Source: Pseudomonas triclosanedens
GTDB taxonomy: Bacteria; Pseudomonadota; Gammaproteobacteria; Pseudomonadales; Pseudomonadaceae
Assembly: GCF_026686735.1 (NCBI RefSeq)
Contig: NZ_CP113432.1
Coordinates: 3,089,001 to 3,153,000 of the forward strand
DNA: 64,000 nucleotides
Direction of reading: 5' to 3'
How positions within the stretch are numbered: the stretch's first letter is position 1; each line of letters begins with the position of its first letter. Both the position numbers and the translations under genes were made by a program. The notes beneath the pieces are model-generated. The model was not told the origin of the DNA and did not search any database. It worked only from the letters and a program-made list of their open reading frames with translations. Of this stretch, positions 36,383 to 45,254 are shown one piece after another.

Positions 36383-37156
36383 TCAATTGCCGTCGCCGAT
36401 GGTCGTGCCACCGTCGACGATGAGGTTCTGTCCGCTGATGAAGGCTCCGCCGGGGGCTGCCAGCAGCAAGGCCAGGGCAGCCACCTCTTCAGGCCGGCCG
36501 ACCCGGCGCAGCGGCGTGAGTGCCAGGCGGCGCTGCATGACTTCGGGGTTGTCGGTGAGCGGGCGGGCGAAGTCGGTGTGGATCACCCCGGGGCTGATGG
36601 CGTTGACGCGGATGTTCGCCGGCCCCCACTCCACCGCCAGGTTGCGCGCCAGTTGGGCAAGGCCGGCCTTGGACAGGCCGTACAGGCCCAGGCCCTTGTT
36701 GCCGCGCACACTGGCAATGCTGGCCATCAGCACGACGCTGCCGCCGCCGTGCTCGGCCATGACCGGCAACAGCGCAGCAGTCAGCCACAGCGCACTGCGC
36801 AGGTTGACAGTAAAGGTCAGCTCCCAGTCGGCATCGCTGGCGCTGCCCAGCGGCCCCATGTGCGGTGCGACGCCAGCGTTGCAGACCAGCACATCCAGCC
36901 GGCCGAGATGTTCCAGAGCCCGATGCGCCAGTGCATGAACGGCGTGCGCATCACACAGGTCGGCGGGCACGGCCATGACGTCGATGCCCTCCTCCGTCAG
37001 CGTATTGACCACTCGCGCGCAGTCTTCGGCGTTCTCGCTGCTGATCACCAGGCGCGCGCCAGCGCGGCCATATTCGCGGGCGATGGCCAGACCGATGCCA
37101 CGGGTAGCGCCAGTAATCAGCGCAGCCTTGCCGGCCAGGGAGAACAGCGCGCTCAT
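36383..37156 (-). CDS. Short-chain dehydrogenase/reductase
   Basis: A 257-residue classical SDR. It has the cofactor motif TGATRGIGLAIA, VCNAGVAPH, the catalytic Ser in LMASIASVRG and YGLSK (YxxxK), and ends with GQNLIVDGGTTIG. The start overlaps the stop of the upstream oxygenase gene by four bases. It may dehydrogenate a cis-diol or alcohol formed by the VanA-like oxygenases. Confidence 0.9.
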   Translation of the reverse strand: MSALFSLAGKAALITGATRGIGLAIAREYGRAGARLVISSENAEDCARVVNTLTEEGIDVMAVPADLCDAHAVHALAHRALEHLGRLDVLVCNAGVAPHMGPLGSASDADWELTFTVNLRSALWLTAALLPVMAEHGGGSVVLMASIASVRGNKGLGLYGLSKAGLAQLARNLAVEWGPANIRVNAISPGVIHTDFARPLTDNPEVMQRRLALTPLRRVGRPEEVAALALLLAAPGGAFISGQNLIVDGGTTIGDGN

Positions 37157-38217
37157 GCCTGGCTCGCCAGCAGGCCGGCAATGATTCGCCGGGCACGGTT
37201 GGCGCCGGCATCGACATGAATGTCGACCATCGACCGCTCGCCAAAACGCAGCAGGTTGCGGTACTGCGCCTCGATCACCTGCTTGTCTTCATCGAAGGTC
37301 AGGCGGGTCTGCTCCAGTACCCGGCGCAGGTTCTCCTCCGGGGCGGCCACGGGGTTGGTCGCCTGAGTCCAGAAGTAGTGGCAGGTTTCCTTGGTTTCAG
37401 GAGTCACGCCGTGGAAGCCGCGCAAATGGAAGCCGCCTCGGTCTGCCGTATCGATGGGCTCGCTGCCGGCGTCAACCGCGCCGGTCCAGATGCACAGGTG
37501 CGAGGGCTGGAATTCGATCTCCTGCCAGCGGTCGATACGTCCCTTGAACGGATAGGCATCGCAGTACGTGGGCGGAGGTTCGGAGTCGAGCATGTGGCGC
37601 ACCACCCGGACCGACTGTTCATCGCCGCTGACGTGCATCTGCGCATTCATGTGGATGTGCGCGTTGCCACCGATGGTGCGCAGGTGTACATAGCCCAGGT
37701 GGCTGAGGTCGAGCAGATTGTCGTGGATGAGCTGCCAGGGTGCCGCGTAGTGGTAGACGTCGCCACCGAAGCAGTACTGGCCGCTGTCGTGGTGCGGGTA
37801 GGCCGGTGGTTCGCGGTCAGGAACGATGTGCGAGTCGCTGCCGTGCCAGAGCCAGAGGATATGGTCTCGCTCGCGCAGGACGAAAGCCTTCACCAGTGCC
37901 TTGCCAGGTACCTTGGCCTGACCGGGGATTTCCAGGCAGCGTCCGTCGGCGCCGAACAGCAATCCGTGGTAGCCGCAGCGCAGGCCGCCGCTTTCCAGGG
38001 TGCCAAGTGACAACGGCAAGGCACGGTGGCAGCAACGGTCTTCCAGCGCGGCGACACCGCCGTCGGCGGTGCGGAACAGCACCAATGGCTGCCCGAGCAA
38101 TGTGCGCGCCAGCGGCTTGCCGGACAGTTCCCAGGAAAAACCGGCGACGTACCAGCGGTCCTGCGGGAAGTCCGGCCCGCTGGCGGGGACGACGGTGGCG
38201 ATGGGGTTGGGAATCAT
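37153..38217 (-). CDS. VanA-like Rieske oxygenase, second copy
   Basis: A 354-residue alpha-only Rieske oxygenase. The Rieske ligands are in DRCCHRALPLS and RCGYHGLLFG. The mononuclear iron motif is DNLLDLSHLGYVH. The start at 38217 follows GAGGAG. It is a paralogue of the oxygenase at 39174 but only distantly similar. The two flank a single VanB-like reductase and so probably share it. VanA-type enzymes remove O-methyl groups as formaldehyde; other members hydroxylate. Confidence 0.9.
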   Translation of the reverse strand: MIPNPIATVVPASGPDFPQDRWYVAGFSWELSGKPLARTLLGQPLVLFRTADGGVAALEDRCCHRALPLSLGTLESGGLRCGYHGLLFGADGRCLEIPGQAKVPGKALVKAFVLRERDHILWLWHGSDSHIVPDREPPAYPHHDSGQYCFGGDVYHYAAPWQLIHDNLLDLSHLGYVHLRTIGGNAHIHMNAQMHVSGDEQSVRVVRHMLDSEPPPTYCDAYPFKGRIDRWQEIEFQPSHLCIWTGAVDAGSEPIDTADRGGFHLRGFHGVTPETKETCHYFWTQATNPVAAPEENLRRVLEQTRLTFDEDKQVIEAQYRNLLRFGERSMVDIHVDAGANRARRIIAGLLASQA

Positions 38218-38227
38218 CGGTGGCTCC

Positions 38228-39181
38228 TCAGAGGTCGAGTACCAGGCGCGGGCTCCTGGAGCGTGAGCAGCAGGGCGTGAACTGATCGTTGCGGGCATGT
38301 TCGGCATCGGTCATGAACAGGTCGCGGTGCTCCGGCTCGCCGGCCAGGACGCGGGTAACGCAGGTGCCGCAGATGCCCTGTTCGCAGGACAGCGGAATGT
38401 CCACGCCGGCCTCCAGCAGCACATCGGCGACGCTGCGCTGCGGTGGAATCAGGAAGCATTGCCCGCTGCTGGCCAGTTGGACTTCGAAGCTGCCGCTGGC
38501 GACTTGCGGCTCGGGCGCGGCGGCAAAGTACTCCCGATGCAGGCGCGTCTCGTCCCAGCCGGCCTGGCGCGCGCTGTCAAGCACATGGGCAATGAAGCCG
38601 GCAGGCCCGCAGACGTACAGGTGTGTGTCGTCATCCGGCGCAGCAAGCAGGCGCTTGGCGTCCAGGCGCTGGCCGGCGGGGCCGTCGTCGAAATGCAATT
38701 GCACCTGGTCGGCGTAGCTGGACTGCCCCAGGCGCCCGAGGAAGGCCGCGCGTTCCACCGAGCGACAGCAATAGTGCAGCTCGAAAGCGGCATTGCTCTG
38801 AGCGAGCCGTTCGGCCATGCAAAGAATCGGCGTAATGCCGATGCCACCGGCCAACAGCAGGCTGCGGCCCGCCTCATGAGCCAGCGGGAAGAGGTTGCGC
38901 GGTTCACTGATGCGCAGCCGCATGCCCTCTTCCACTGCCTCGTGCAGGCAGCGCGAGCCACCGCGCGAGGCCGGGTCGAGGAGCACGCCGATCTGGTAGC
39001 GGTCGCGCTCGCGCGGGTCGTTGCACAGGGAGTACTGGCGCACCAGCCCGTTGGGCAGGTGCACGTCGATATGCGAACCGGCGCTGAACGGCGGCAGGCT
39101 GGAGCCATCCAGAGCGCGCAGTTCCAGGCCGAGGATATCCTGCGCCTCGCGCTGGCGACGGCTCACGCGGACCTCAAGCAT
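38228..39181 (-). CDS. VanB-like oxygenase reductase
   Basis: A 317-residue phthalate-dioxygenase-reductase type protein. The flavin domain has RQYSLCND, the NAD domain has [16 protein letters not shown] and VCGPAGFI, and the C-terminal plant-type [2Fe-2S] domain has CEQGICGTC with a later Cys in TPCCSRS. It passes electrons from NADH to Rieske oxygenases. AAGGAGG precedes the ATG; the start overlaps the previous oxygenase stop by eight bases. It is the only reductase in this operon, with two oxygenases around it. Confidence 0.93.
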   Translation of the reverse strand: MLEVRVSRRQREAQDILGLELRALDGSSLPPFSAGSHIDVHLPNGLVRQYSLCNDPRERDRYQIGVLLDPASRGGSRCLHEAVEEGMRLRISEPRNLFPLAHEAGRSLLLAGGIGITPILCMAERLAQSNAAFELHYCCRSVERAAFLGRLGQSSYADQVQLHFDDGPAGQRLDAKRLLAAPDDDTHLYVCGPAGFIAHVLDSARQAGWDETRLHREYFAAAPEPQVASGSFEVQLASSGQCFLIPPQRSVADVLLEAGVDIPLSCEQGICGTCVTRVLAGEPEHRDLFMTDAEHARNDQFTPCCSRSRSPRLVLDL

Positions 39182-40244
39182 CGCCGGCCTCCTTCGCAGA
39201 CTCGGCGACCGTACGCTCTTGGGCGATCAGCCGGTCGAGTACGCGGCGGGCGCGGATCGCTCCGGCATCGCCGACCAGCAACACCGGCTTGAGTGACCAG
39301 AACTCGGCGTCGCCCATCATCGCCTGCTGGGCTTCGAGCATCGGCAGGTCTTCGGCGGCGAATGGCCGACGGATCGCCTCGACCTGTTCACGGGCCAGTC
39401 GCTCGCCCAGCGGGCCCATTTCCCTGGGGAAACACATGGCGAACCAGTAGTGGGTGGTCTTGCCGGTTTCCGGGGTGAACAAATGGGGAATCGGGTTGCT
39501 GACCCCTTCGCTACGCGGCCGTCCGGTAGGCACCGCACCAGCGTAGAGCAACATGTTGGCGGGGGCATCCCAGCGCACGTCGATCCAGCGATCCACCGGG
39601 GTGCCCAGGGGGATGTTCATCGCCTGGTAGAGGAAGTCCGGCATTATCTCGGCCACGGTCTGGCGGTTCGACCAGACACTGTCGCCCTCCTGCTCGACGC
39701 TGGTGATCGCACTCTTCACACCCTCGCCGCCGAGAGTCGAAGGATGCAGAAACTCGACGTGGCTCAAGTCCATGATGTTGTCGGTTTCCAGCACATAGTT
39801 GGCCTTGGCGTGCAGGTATCCCTTGCCGACGTACCAGTGCTCCGCATCCATGCAACTGAAGTCCGGAATGCGCTGCGGATCGGCCAGTGCGGGGTCGCCC
39901 ATCCATATCCACAGCAGGCTGTGGCGCTCCACCAGGGGATAGGCCTTGACCTTGGCTGCCCGGGGGACGGTGCCATCGCCGTGGGGGTTGTGGCTGCAGG
40001 CGCCGCTGCTGTCGAAACGCAAGCCGTGATAGGCGCACTGCACCTCGTCACCCTTCAGGCAGCCCATGTGCAGCGGCGCGAAACGGTGCGGGCAACGGTT
40101 GCCGATGGCCCGGGCGATGCCCTGGCTGTCGCGGTAGAGCAGCACGGGCTCATCCAGCAGGGTGCGCGGGAAGAGTTGTCCCGTTTCGACCTCGTTGTCC
40201 CATGCGGCGGCATACCAGGTATTACGCAAGTAGCTCACGCTCAT
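39174..40244 (-). CDS. VanA-like Rieske oxygenase, first copy
   Basis: A 356-residue alpha-only Rieske oxygenase that resembles vanillate O-demethylase oxygenase. The Rieske motifs are [13 protein letters not shown] and [11 protein letters not shown]. The iron site is [20 protein letters not shown]. The start [15 protein letters not shown] is typical of VanA and has GAGGA upstream. It is coupled to the VanB-like reductase by an 8-base overlap. A methoxylated aromatic acid is the likely substrate class, not necessarily vanillate. Confidence 0.92.
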   Translation of the reverse strand: MSVSYLRNTWYAAAWDNEVETGQLFPRTLLDEPVLLYRDSQGIARAIGNRCPHRFAPLHMGCLKGDEVQCAYHGLRFDSSGACSHNPHGDGTVPRAAKVKAYPLVERHSLLWIWMGDPALADPQRIPDFSCMDAEHWYVGKGYLHAKANYVLETDNIMDLSHVEFLHPSTLGGEGVKSAITSVEQEGDSVWSNRQTVAEIMPDFLYQAMNIPLGTPVDRWIDVRWDAPANMLLYAGAVPTGRPRSEGVSNPIPHLFTPETGKTTHYWFAMCFPREMGPLGERLAREQVEAIRRPFAAEDLPMLEAQQAMMGDAEFWSLKPVLLVGDAGAIRARRVLDRLIAQERTVAESAKEAGDA

Positions 40245-40266
40245 GTCCTCGTTCTTGTTGTCGTGA

Positions 40267-41448
40267 TCAGGCCAGCGCCTGAGCCTTGGTCTGCCGCCCC
40301 AGCAGCAGGCACAGTGGAGCCAGCGCGAGCTGGGCCAGCGCCACCAGCAGCAGGGCAAGCGGCAACTGGCTGGCGACGCCGCCGGTAAGCGCCAGAATCA
40401 GAAGCGGACTGACGAACTCACCGGCGAAGATCGATGCAGTGAAGCCACCGGTGGCGCGGCCGCGCTGGTCGAAGCCGACCTGCTGCATCACCTGGGTGAT
40501 CAGCGTCGGCAGCAGCAGCCCCACTCCCAGCCCGTTGAGCAGCACGGCGAGAACCACCGGCGCCTGGCTGGATGACAGCGCCATCAACCCTCCCCCCAGC
40601 CCGGCCGTGGCGAAGCCCAGCGCCAGGAGACGGCGCGCCGGCAAGGCTGCGAGCAAGCGGAAGGTCAGCGCGCCGGCCAGCACGCCGAGCTGGTTGGCGC
40701 CCATGGTCAGGCCGATCTGCTGCGGGCCATCGACATGCAGCAGTTGCAGCAGATAGCCCGCTTGTACCGGCACGATGAACAGGCTGACGCCGGCCAGCAC
40801 GGTAAGCAGGTACAACGGTGCCAGCGCGGTCCAGGGGAACGTTGCCGCGCTCGGCGCTTGCAGCTCGACGCGGCGCGCCTGCGGTTCCCACAGCAACGCG
40901 GCCATCAGCGGCAGGCACAGCACGCCCACGGCGTAGAGCGCAAAGGGCGTGCGCCAGCCGCTCTCCCCCAGCGCGCCGCCCAGTCCCATGAACAAGGCGG
41001 CGGACAACGAGGTGGCGACCATCTGCAGCGCGAACAGGCGCTCGCGGCGCGGGCCATCGAAGTAATCGCCCATCAGCGTGGTGCAGCAGGTCATGATGCC
41101 CGCTTCGGCCAGGCCGATGCCGGCGCGGCTGGCAACGATCAGCCCGAGGGAATCCAGCCACAGCGGCAGCACCCCGCACAGGCTGTAGAGCAGCATGCTG
41201 GCCAGCAGCAGCGAGCGCCGGCCGACGCGGTCCGCCAGCACGCCGGCCAGCGGCGCGAGGAAGGCGATCACCAGCGCCGGCAGGGTCAGCGCCACCGGCA
41301 CCAGCACAGCGGCGCCGGAGGCTTCGGCGAAGTGCGCCTGCATGCGCGGCAGCACCGGCGCGATGAGCACCGCGCCGAGCACCGGCAGGCAACTGCCGAA
41401 CAGCAACAACAGGGCTTGCGCGTTACCGGCGCGGCGCTCAGTGCTCAT
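40267..41448 (-). CDS. MFS transporter
   Basis: A 393-residue, 12-helix inner-membrane carrier. The loop 2-3 motif is GVLADRVGRRSLLL. It resembles drug/metabolite exporters of the DHA1 type and could import the substrate or export an intermediate. GGAGG precedes the ATG. It lies between the RND and VanA genes of the large operon and overlaps a possible 32-codon gene by 11 bases. Confidence 0.85.
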   Translation of the reverse strand: MSTERRAGNAQALLLLFGSCLPVLGAVLIAPVLPRMQAHFAEASGAAVLVPVALTLPALVIAFLAPLAGVLADRVGRRSLLLASMLLYSLCGVLPLWLDSLGLIVASRAGIGLAEAGIMTCCTTLMGDYFDGPRRERLFALQMVATSLSAALFMGLGGALGESGWRTPFALYAVGVLCLPLMAALLWEPQARRVELQAPSAATFPWTALAPLYLLTVLAGVSLFIVPVQAGYLLQLLHVDGPQQIGLTMGANQLGVLAGALTFRLLAALPARRLLALGFATAGLGGGLMALSSSQAPVVLAVLLNGLGVGLLLPTLITQVMQQVGFDQRGRATGGFTASIFAGEFVSPLLILALTGGVASQLPLALLLVALAQLALAPLCLLLGRQTKAQALA

Positions 41449-41536
41449 GGCGCACCTCCGCCAGCGGGCAGTGGGCGGCGCCGTACTGGATCAGGCCGGC
41501 GCGCAGTTCGCGCCACAGGGTCTTCAGGCAGGGCAT
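41438..41536 (-). CDS. Possible 32-residue small protein
   Basis: A 32-codon frame lies between the RND and MFS genes. AGAGGA stands before its ATG at a good distance, and it overlaps the MFS start in a way that suggests translational coupling. The peptide begins MPCLKTLWRELRAGL and has a short amphipathic helix plus two Cys and three His (residues about 3 to 32). It is not recognised. Its size makes a chance frame possible, but the ribosome site and gene packing favour translation. Confidence 0.4.
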   Translation of the reverse strand: MPCLKTLWRELRAGLIQYGAAHCPLAEVRHEH

Positions 41537-41567
41537 GGAGTCGTCCTCTTGTTCTGGTTGTGCGGAC

Positions 41568-44054
41568 TCAGCGCCCCTGGCTGCAGGCCAGGGGCATGGT
41601 GGCGTGCTGCTGGCAGCAGGCGCTGTCGTGATGGATTTCCTGCAGGTGGTGCGCCGGCGCGGCAGGTTGCGCCTGCTCGCGAGACTGGCGCTGCGGCAGG
41701 AGGAAGCAGGCCAGCGCCGGCAGCAGGATCAGGGCGCCAACCATGTTCCAGACGAACATGAAGGCCAGCAGCACCCCCATGTCGGCCTGGAACTTGATGG
41801 GCGAGAAGACCCAGGTTCCCACACCGATGGCCAGGGTCACGCCCGTGAGCATCACCACCTTGCCGGTGAACAGCAGCGCACGGTAATAGGCTTCGGACAG
41901 GCTGGCGCCCTGGCGCAGTTGCGCCAGCACGATGCTCATGACGTACAACGCATAGTCCACGCCAATGCCCACGCCCAGGGCGATCACCGGCAGGGTCGCG
42001 ACCTTCACGCCGATGCCCAGCGCCACCATCAGCGCCTCGCAGAGGATCGAGGTGAGCACCAGCGGCAGCACCGCACAGAGCACCGCGCGCCAGGAGCGGA
42101 AAGTCACCAGGCAGAGCAGGATCACTGCACCGTAGACCCACCAGAGCATGTCGCGGCTGGCCTGTTTCACCACCTGGTTGGTGGCTGCCTCGATGCCCGC
42201 GCTGCCGGCGGCGAGGAGGAACGTCGCCTGCTCGCTGTCGTTGTCGCGCGCGAAGGCCTGCACGCTGTCGACGACATGCGCGAGTGTGTCGGCCTTGTGG
42301 TCGGTGAGGTAGGCGTAGAGCGTCAGCAGGCTACAATCATCGTTGTACAGGCCACGTGGCGCGTTGGCGGTGACCATGTTCAGGGTCGCCTGGTTGTTCA
42401 CCAGCTCGTACCACTTCGGGCTGCCTTCGGAGAGGCCCACCAGCACGCGGCGGTTGAGCAGCGCCAGCGAATTGGTCGAGTCCACGCCGGGCAGGCCGCG
42501 CAGTTGCCAGTCCAGCTCATCCACACGCTTGAGGGTGTCGTAGGCCGAGCAGGCGCCGGGCGGGGTCTGCACCATCACCGCGAAGACGTCGCTGCTGGCG
42601 CCGTAGTGGGCGGTGACGAAAGCATTGTCGCGGTTGTAGCGCGAATCCGGACGCAACTCGGGAGCGCCGGCATCGAGGTCGCCGACCTTGAGGTGAAGGC
42701 TCACGGCATAGCCACCGGCGGCCATCAGCGCGGCTACGGCGATGCAGGCGGCGGCCCAGCGACGACGGGTGAACAGGTCGAGGAAGCGCCACAGCGCATG
42801 CTTGTCCGCCCCGCTCGCCTCGGCTTCTTCGGCGCGCAGGCTGCGCCGCGCCGCGCGGGCGCTGACACCCAGGTAGGAAAGCAGCACCGGCAGCAGGATC
42901 AGGTTGGTGAAGATCAGCACCGCCACGCCCAGGCTGGCGATCACCGCCAGGTCCTGGATCACCTGGATACGGATGATCATCAGCACGGCGAAGCCCACGG
43001 CGTCGCACAGCAGCGCGGTGAGACCGGCGAGGAACAGCCGGCGGAAGGTGAAGCGCGCCGCTACCAGGCGATGCATGCCGCGGCCGATGTCCTGCATGAT
43101 GCCGTTCATCTTCTGCGCGCCGTGGCTCATGCCGATGGCGAACACCAGGAACGGCACCAGCACCGAATACGGGTCCAGCTCGTAGCCCAGCAGCGGCAGC
43201 AGGCCGAGCTGCCAGATCACCGCCACCAGGGAGCAGATCACTACCAGCGCGGTGCTGCGCACGCAGCGGGTGTACCAGTAGAGCACCGCGGCGGTGATGG
43301 CGATGGCGGCGGCGAAGAACAGCAGGATCTGCTTCAACCCGTCGATCAGGTCGCCCACCACCTTGGCGAAGCCGGTGATGTGGATGTCCACGCCCTGCCC
43401 CTGGAAGCGCTCGCGCAAGCGTTCCAGTTCCTGGGCGAAAGCCGTGTAGTCCAACGCCTGGCCGTCCGGGGTCTTCTCCAGCAAGGGCACGTAGAGGATG
43501 CTCGAACGCTGGTCGAAGGCCACCAGTTGGCCGATCTCATTGGAGCGTTCGACGTTGCGCCTGAGCGCCTCCAGGCTGGCGGCGCCGCCGTCATAGCCGT
43601 CGGGAATCACCGGGCCGCCTTCCAGGCCGTCCTCGGTCACGCCGGTCCAACGGGTCGAGGGCGTCCACAGTGACTTCATCGCGGCGCGATCGACGCCGGG
43701 CAGCAGATACACCGCATCGTTGAGCTGTTGCAGGCTGTGCAGGTACTCCTTGTCGTAGATGCTGCCGCGCGGATTCGCCACGGCGAGGCGCACGGCGTTG
43801 CCGAGCCCGGCCAGCTCCTGGCGGTGCTCCAGGTAGTTATGGATGAAGGGATGCTCGCGCGGGATCATCTTCTCGAAGCTGGCGTTGAGCGTCAGGCGCG
43901 TGGCTTGCCATCCCAGCAGCAGGGTCGCCGCCAGGCACAGCAGCAGGACCAGCGCACGGTGGTTGAACAGCGCGCGCTCCAGCAGCGAGCCGGAAGCGCT
44001 GTCGAAGTCGTCGAGGTGGCCGCTGGACGGCGCAGGGGAAGTGTTGGCGTGCAT
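41568..44054 (-). CDS. RND/MMPL-family transporter
   Basis: An 828-residue inner-membrane protein with two homologous halves. Each has one helix, a large periplasmic loop and a five-helix bundle (for example VPFLVFAIGMSHGAQKMNG in half 1 and ALGVGIGVDYALYVMSIVLA in half 2). MMPL-type RND proteins move hydrophobic compounds and lipids. Linked DUF1302, DUF1329 and YCF48-like genes are, as I recall, a recurring neighbourhood in catabolic clusters of hydrophobic substrates. It is three bases from the YCF48-like stop. The direction of transport is unknown. Confidence 0.88.
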   Translation of the reverse strand: MHANTSPAPSSGHLDDFDSASGSLLERALFNHRALVLLLCLAATLLLGWQATRLTLNASFEKMIPREHPFIHNYLEHRQELAGLGNAVRLAVANPRGSIYDKEYLHSLQQLNDAVYLLPGVDRAAMKSLWTPSTRWTGVTEDGLEGGPVIPDGYDGGAASLEALRRNVERSNEIGQLVAFDQRSSILYVPLLEKTPDGQALDYTAFAQELERLRERFQGQGVDIHITGFAKVVGDLIDGLKQILLFFAAAIAITAAVLYWYTRCVRSTALVVICSLVAVIWQLGLLPLLGYELDPYSVLVPFLVFAIGMSHGAQKMNGIMQDIGRGMHRLVAARFTFRRLFLAGLTALLCDAVGFAVLMIIRIQVIQDLAVIASLGVAVLIFTNLILLPVLLSYLGVSARAARRSLRAEEAEASGADKHALWRFLDLFTRRRWAAACIAVAALMAAGGYAVSLHLKVGDLDAGAPELRPDSRYNRDNAFVTAHYGASSDVFAVMVQTPPGACSAYDTLKRVDELDWQLRGLPGVDSTNSLALLNRRVLVGLSEGSPKWYELVNNQATLNMVTANAPRGLYNDDCSLLTLYAYLTDHKADTLAHVVDSVQAFARDNDSEQATFLLAAGSAGIEAATNQVVKQASRDMLWWVYGAVILLCLVTFRSWRAVLCAVLPLVLTSILCEALMVALGIGVKVATLPVIALGVGIGVDYALYVMSIVLAQLRQGASLSEAYYRALLFTGKVVMLTGVTLAIGVGTWVFSPIKFQADMGVLLAFMFVWNMVGALILLPALACFLLPQRQSREQAQPAAPAHHLQEIHHDSACCQQHATMPLACSQGR

Positions 44055-44057
44055 GGC

Positions 44058-45119
44058 TCAGTCCGCGCGAGAGGGTTGGGAAGAAGGCGTCAGGCGACGC
44101 GCGCCGGCCATGCCGACAGCCACGGTGGCGCCGTCGGCGGCGGTAATGGCAGCCGTCAGCGGCAGGCCGTCGGACACGGGTAGCGCTTGCACGGCGAAAT
44201 GATCCAGGCCGCTGCGCAGGAGCATCCCGGCCTGGCTGGCGAGCAGCAGTTGCCCGTCGGCCACGCGGATGCCGTTGATCGACGCGGGAATCGGATTGGC
44301 CAGCGGCTGGAAGCTTTCGCCGGCATCGTCGGAGGCGAACAGGGTCCCACGCAGCCCGCCCACCAGCAGGCGTCCGCCGGGCAGCACGGCGGCGGCGAAA
44401 TAGCTGCCGTCGTAGGGGCCTTGCAATGCGTCGAAGTGGGCGCCGTCATCGCGGGAACGCAGCAGCAGGCCCTGCTCCCCGGCGACATACAAGTCGCTGC
44501 CGCGACGGGCCAGGGCGTACAGATGCAGCCCGCGCCGATTCGGCAAGCGCTCCATCGCGGATTGCCAACTGCGCCCGCCGTCGGCGGTACTCAGCGCCAG
44601 GCCATAGGCACCGACCACCAGGCCGTGGCGGGCATCGGCGAAGCTCAGCGCCAGCAGCGGTTTGTCGGCTCCATCGGCCACCAGGCGTTGTGCGCTGGCG
44701 ACGCGGGCAGCATCGTCGGACGCCTCGGCAGCCCGCTGCTCCAGGGCAGCGGCACGCTTGCCGTCGAGTTGCAGGGTCCAATGCTCGCCGCCGTCATCAC
44801 TGCGCAGCACCACGCCGGCATGGCCGACAGCCCAGCCAGTCCGCGCATCGATGAACTGTACGGCAGTCAGGCCGACACTCACCGGCACCGCGGTGGCCTG
44901 GCGCCAGGTCATGCCGCTATCGTCGGAGAGCAGCACGACACCGCGCTCACCCACTGCTACCAGGCGCTCACCGGCACGGGCCACATCCTGCAGCACCGCG
45001 TGCAGGGCCTGCGGGCCATGCACAGCGGGCTGCGCCAGGACATCCACGCCGTTTCCGGCATGGGCGGCAGGTACGGCACAACAGGCTGCCAGCAGCCAGC
45101 CGCAGAGAGTCTTCTTCAT
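44058..45119 (-). CDS. YCF48/BNR-repeat periplasmic protein
   Basis: A 353-residue protein with a signal peptide (MKKTLCGWLLAACCAV...AHA, cleavage about residue 22). It has repeated beta-propeller blades of the photosystem-assembly YCF48/BNR type, for example FIDARTGWAVGHAGVVLRSDDGG, quoted in part as GWAVGHAGVVLRSDDGG, and later VVGAYGLALSTADGGRSW. It is expected to sit in the periplasm and to assist the RND transporter. The start at 45119 is used; an upstream in-frame start at 45167 would spoil the signal peptide. Confidence 0.85.
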   Translation of the reverse strand: MKKTLCGWLLAACCAVPAAHAGNGVDVLAQPAVHGPQALHAVLQDVARAGERLVAVGERGVVLLSDDSGMTWRQATAVPVSVGLTAVQFIDARTGWAVGHAGVVLRSDDGGEHWTLQLDGKRAAALEQRAAEASDDAARVASAQRLVADGADKPLLALSFADARHGLVVGAYGLALSTADGGRSWQSAMERLPNRRGLHLYALARRGSDLYVAGEQGLLLRSRDDGAHFDALQGPYDGSYFAAAVLPGGRLLVGGLRGTLFASDDAGESFQPLANPIPASINGIRVADGQLLLASQAGMLLRSGLDHFAVQALPVSDGLPLTAAITAADGATVAVGMAGARRLTPSSQPSRAD

Positions 45120-45175
45120 CGCACGCAACCTTTCTTCTTTCTTGTAATCGGTACCACGGGATCGCAACGGGGCTT

Positions 45176-45239
45176 CCTGCAGGAGCGCGGTGGCGTCCGG
45201 CCCATGCCCTCGATCGCGGGCATGGCAGGCTCCTGCAGG
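45176..45239. repeat. REP-like extragenic palindrome
   Basis: A nested inverted repeat lies between the DUF1329 and YCF48-like genes. The outer 11-bp arms are 45176-45186 and 45229-45239 (CCTGCAGGAGC and its complement). The inner 8-bp arms are 45202-45209 and 45218-45225 (CCATGCCC and its complement). The core CGCGGGCATGG resembles the REP elements scattered in Pseudomonas genomes. It may stabilise or attenuate the operon mRNA. Confidence 0.7.
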
Positions 45240-45254
45240 TGATCCACTTCCCCT

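Noticed and set aside
41535-43673. 712-codon rightward frame
   Set aside because: Antisense shadow of the RND transporter; His/Gln-rich translation without motifs.
45147-45163. Possible sixth LysR box between DUF1329 and YCF48-like genes
   Set aside because: The spacing is ATC-N10-GAT, not N9, and the flanks do not match.
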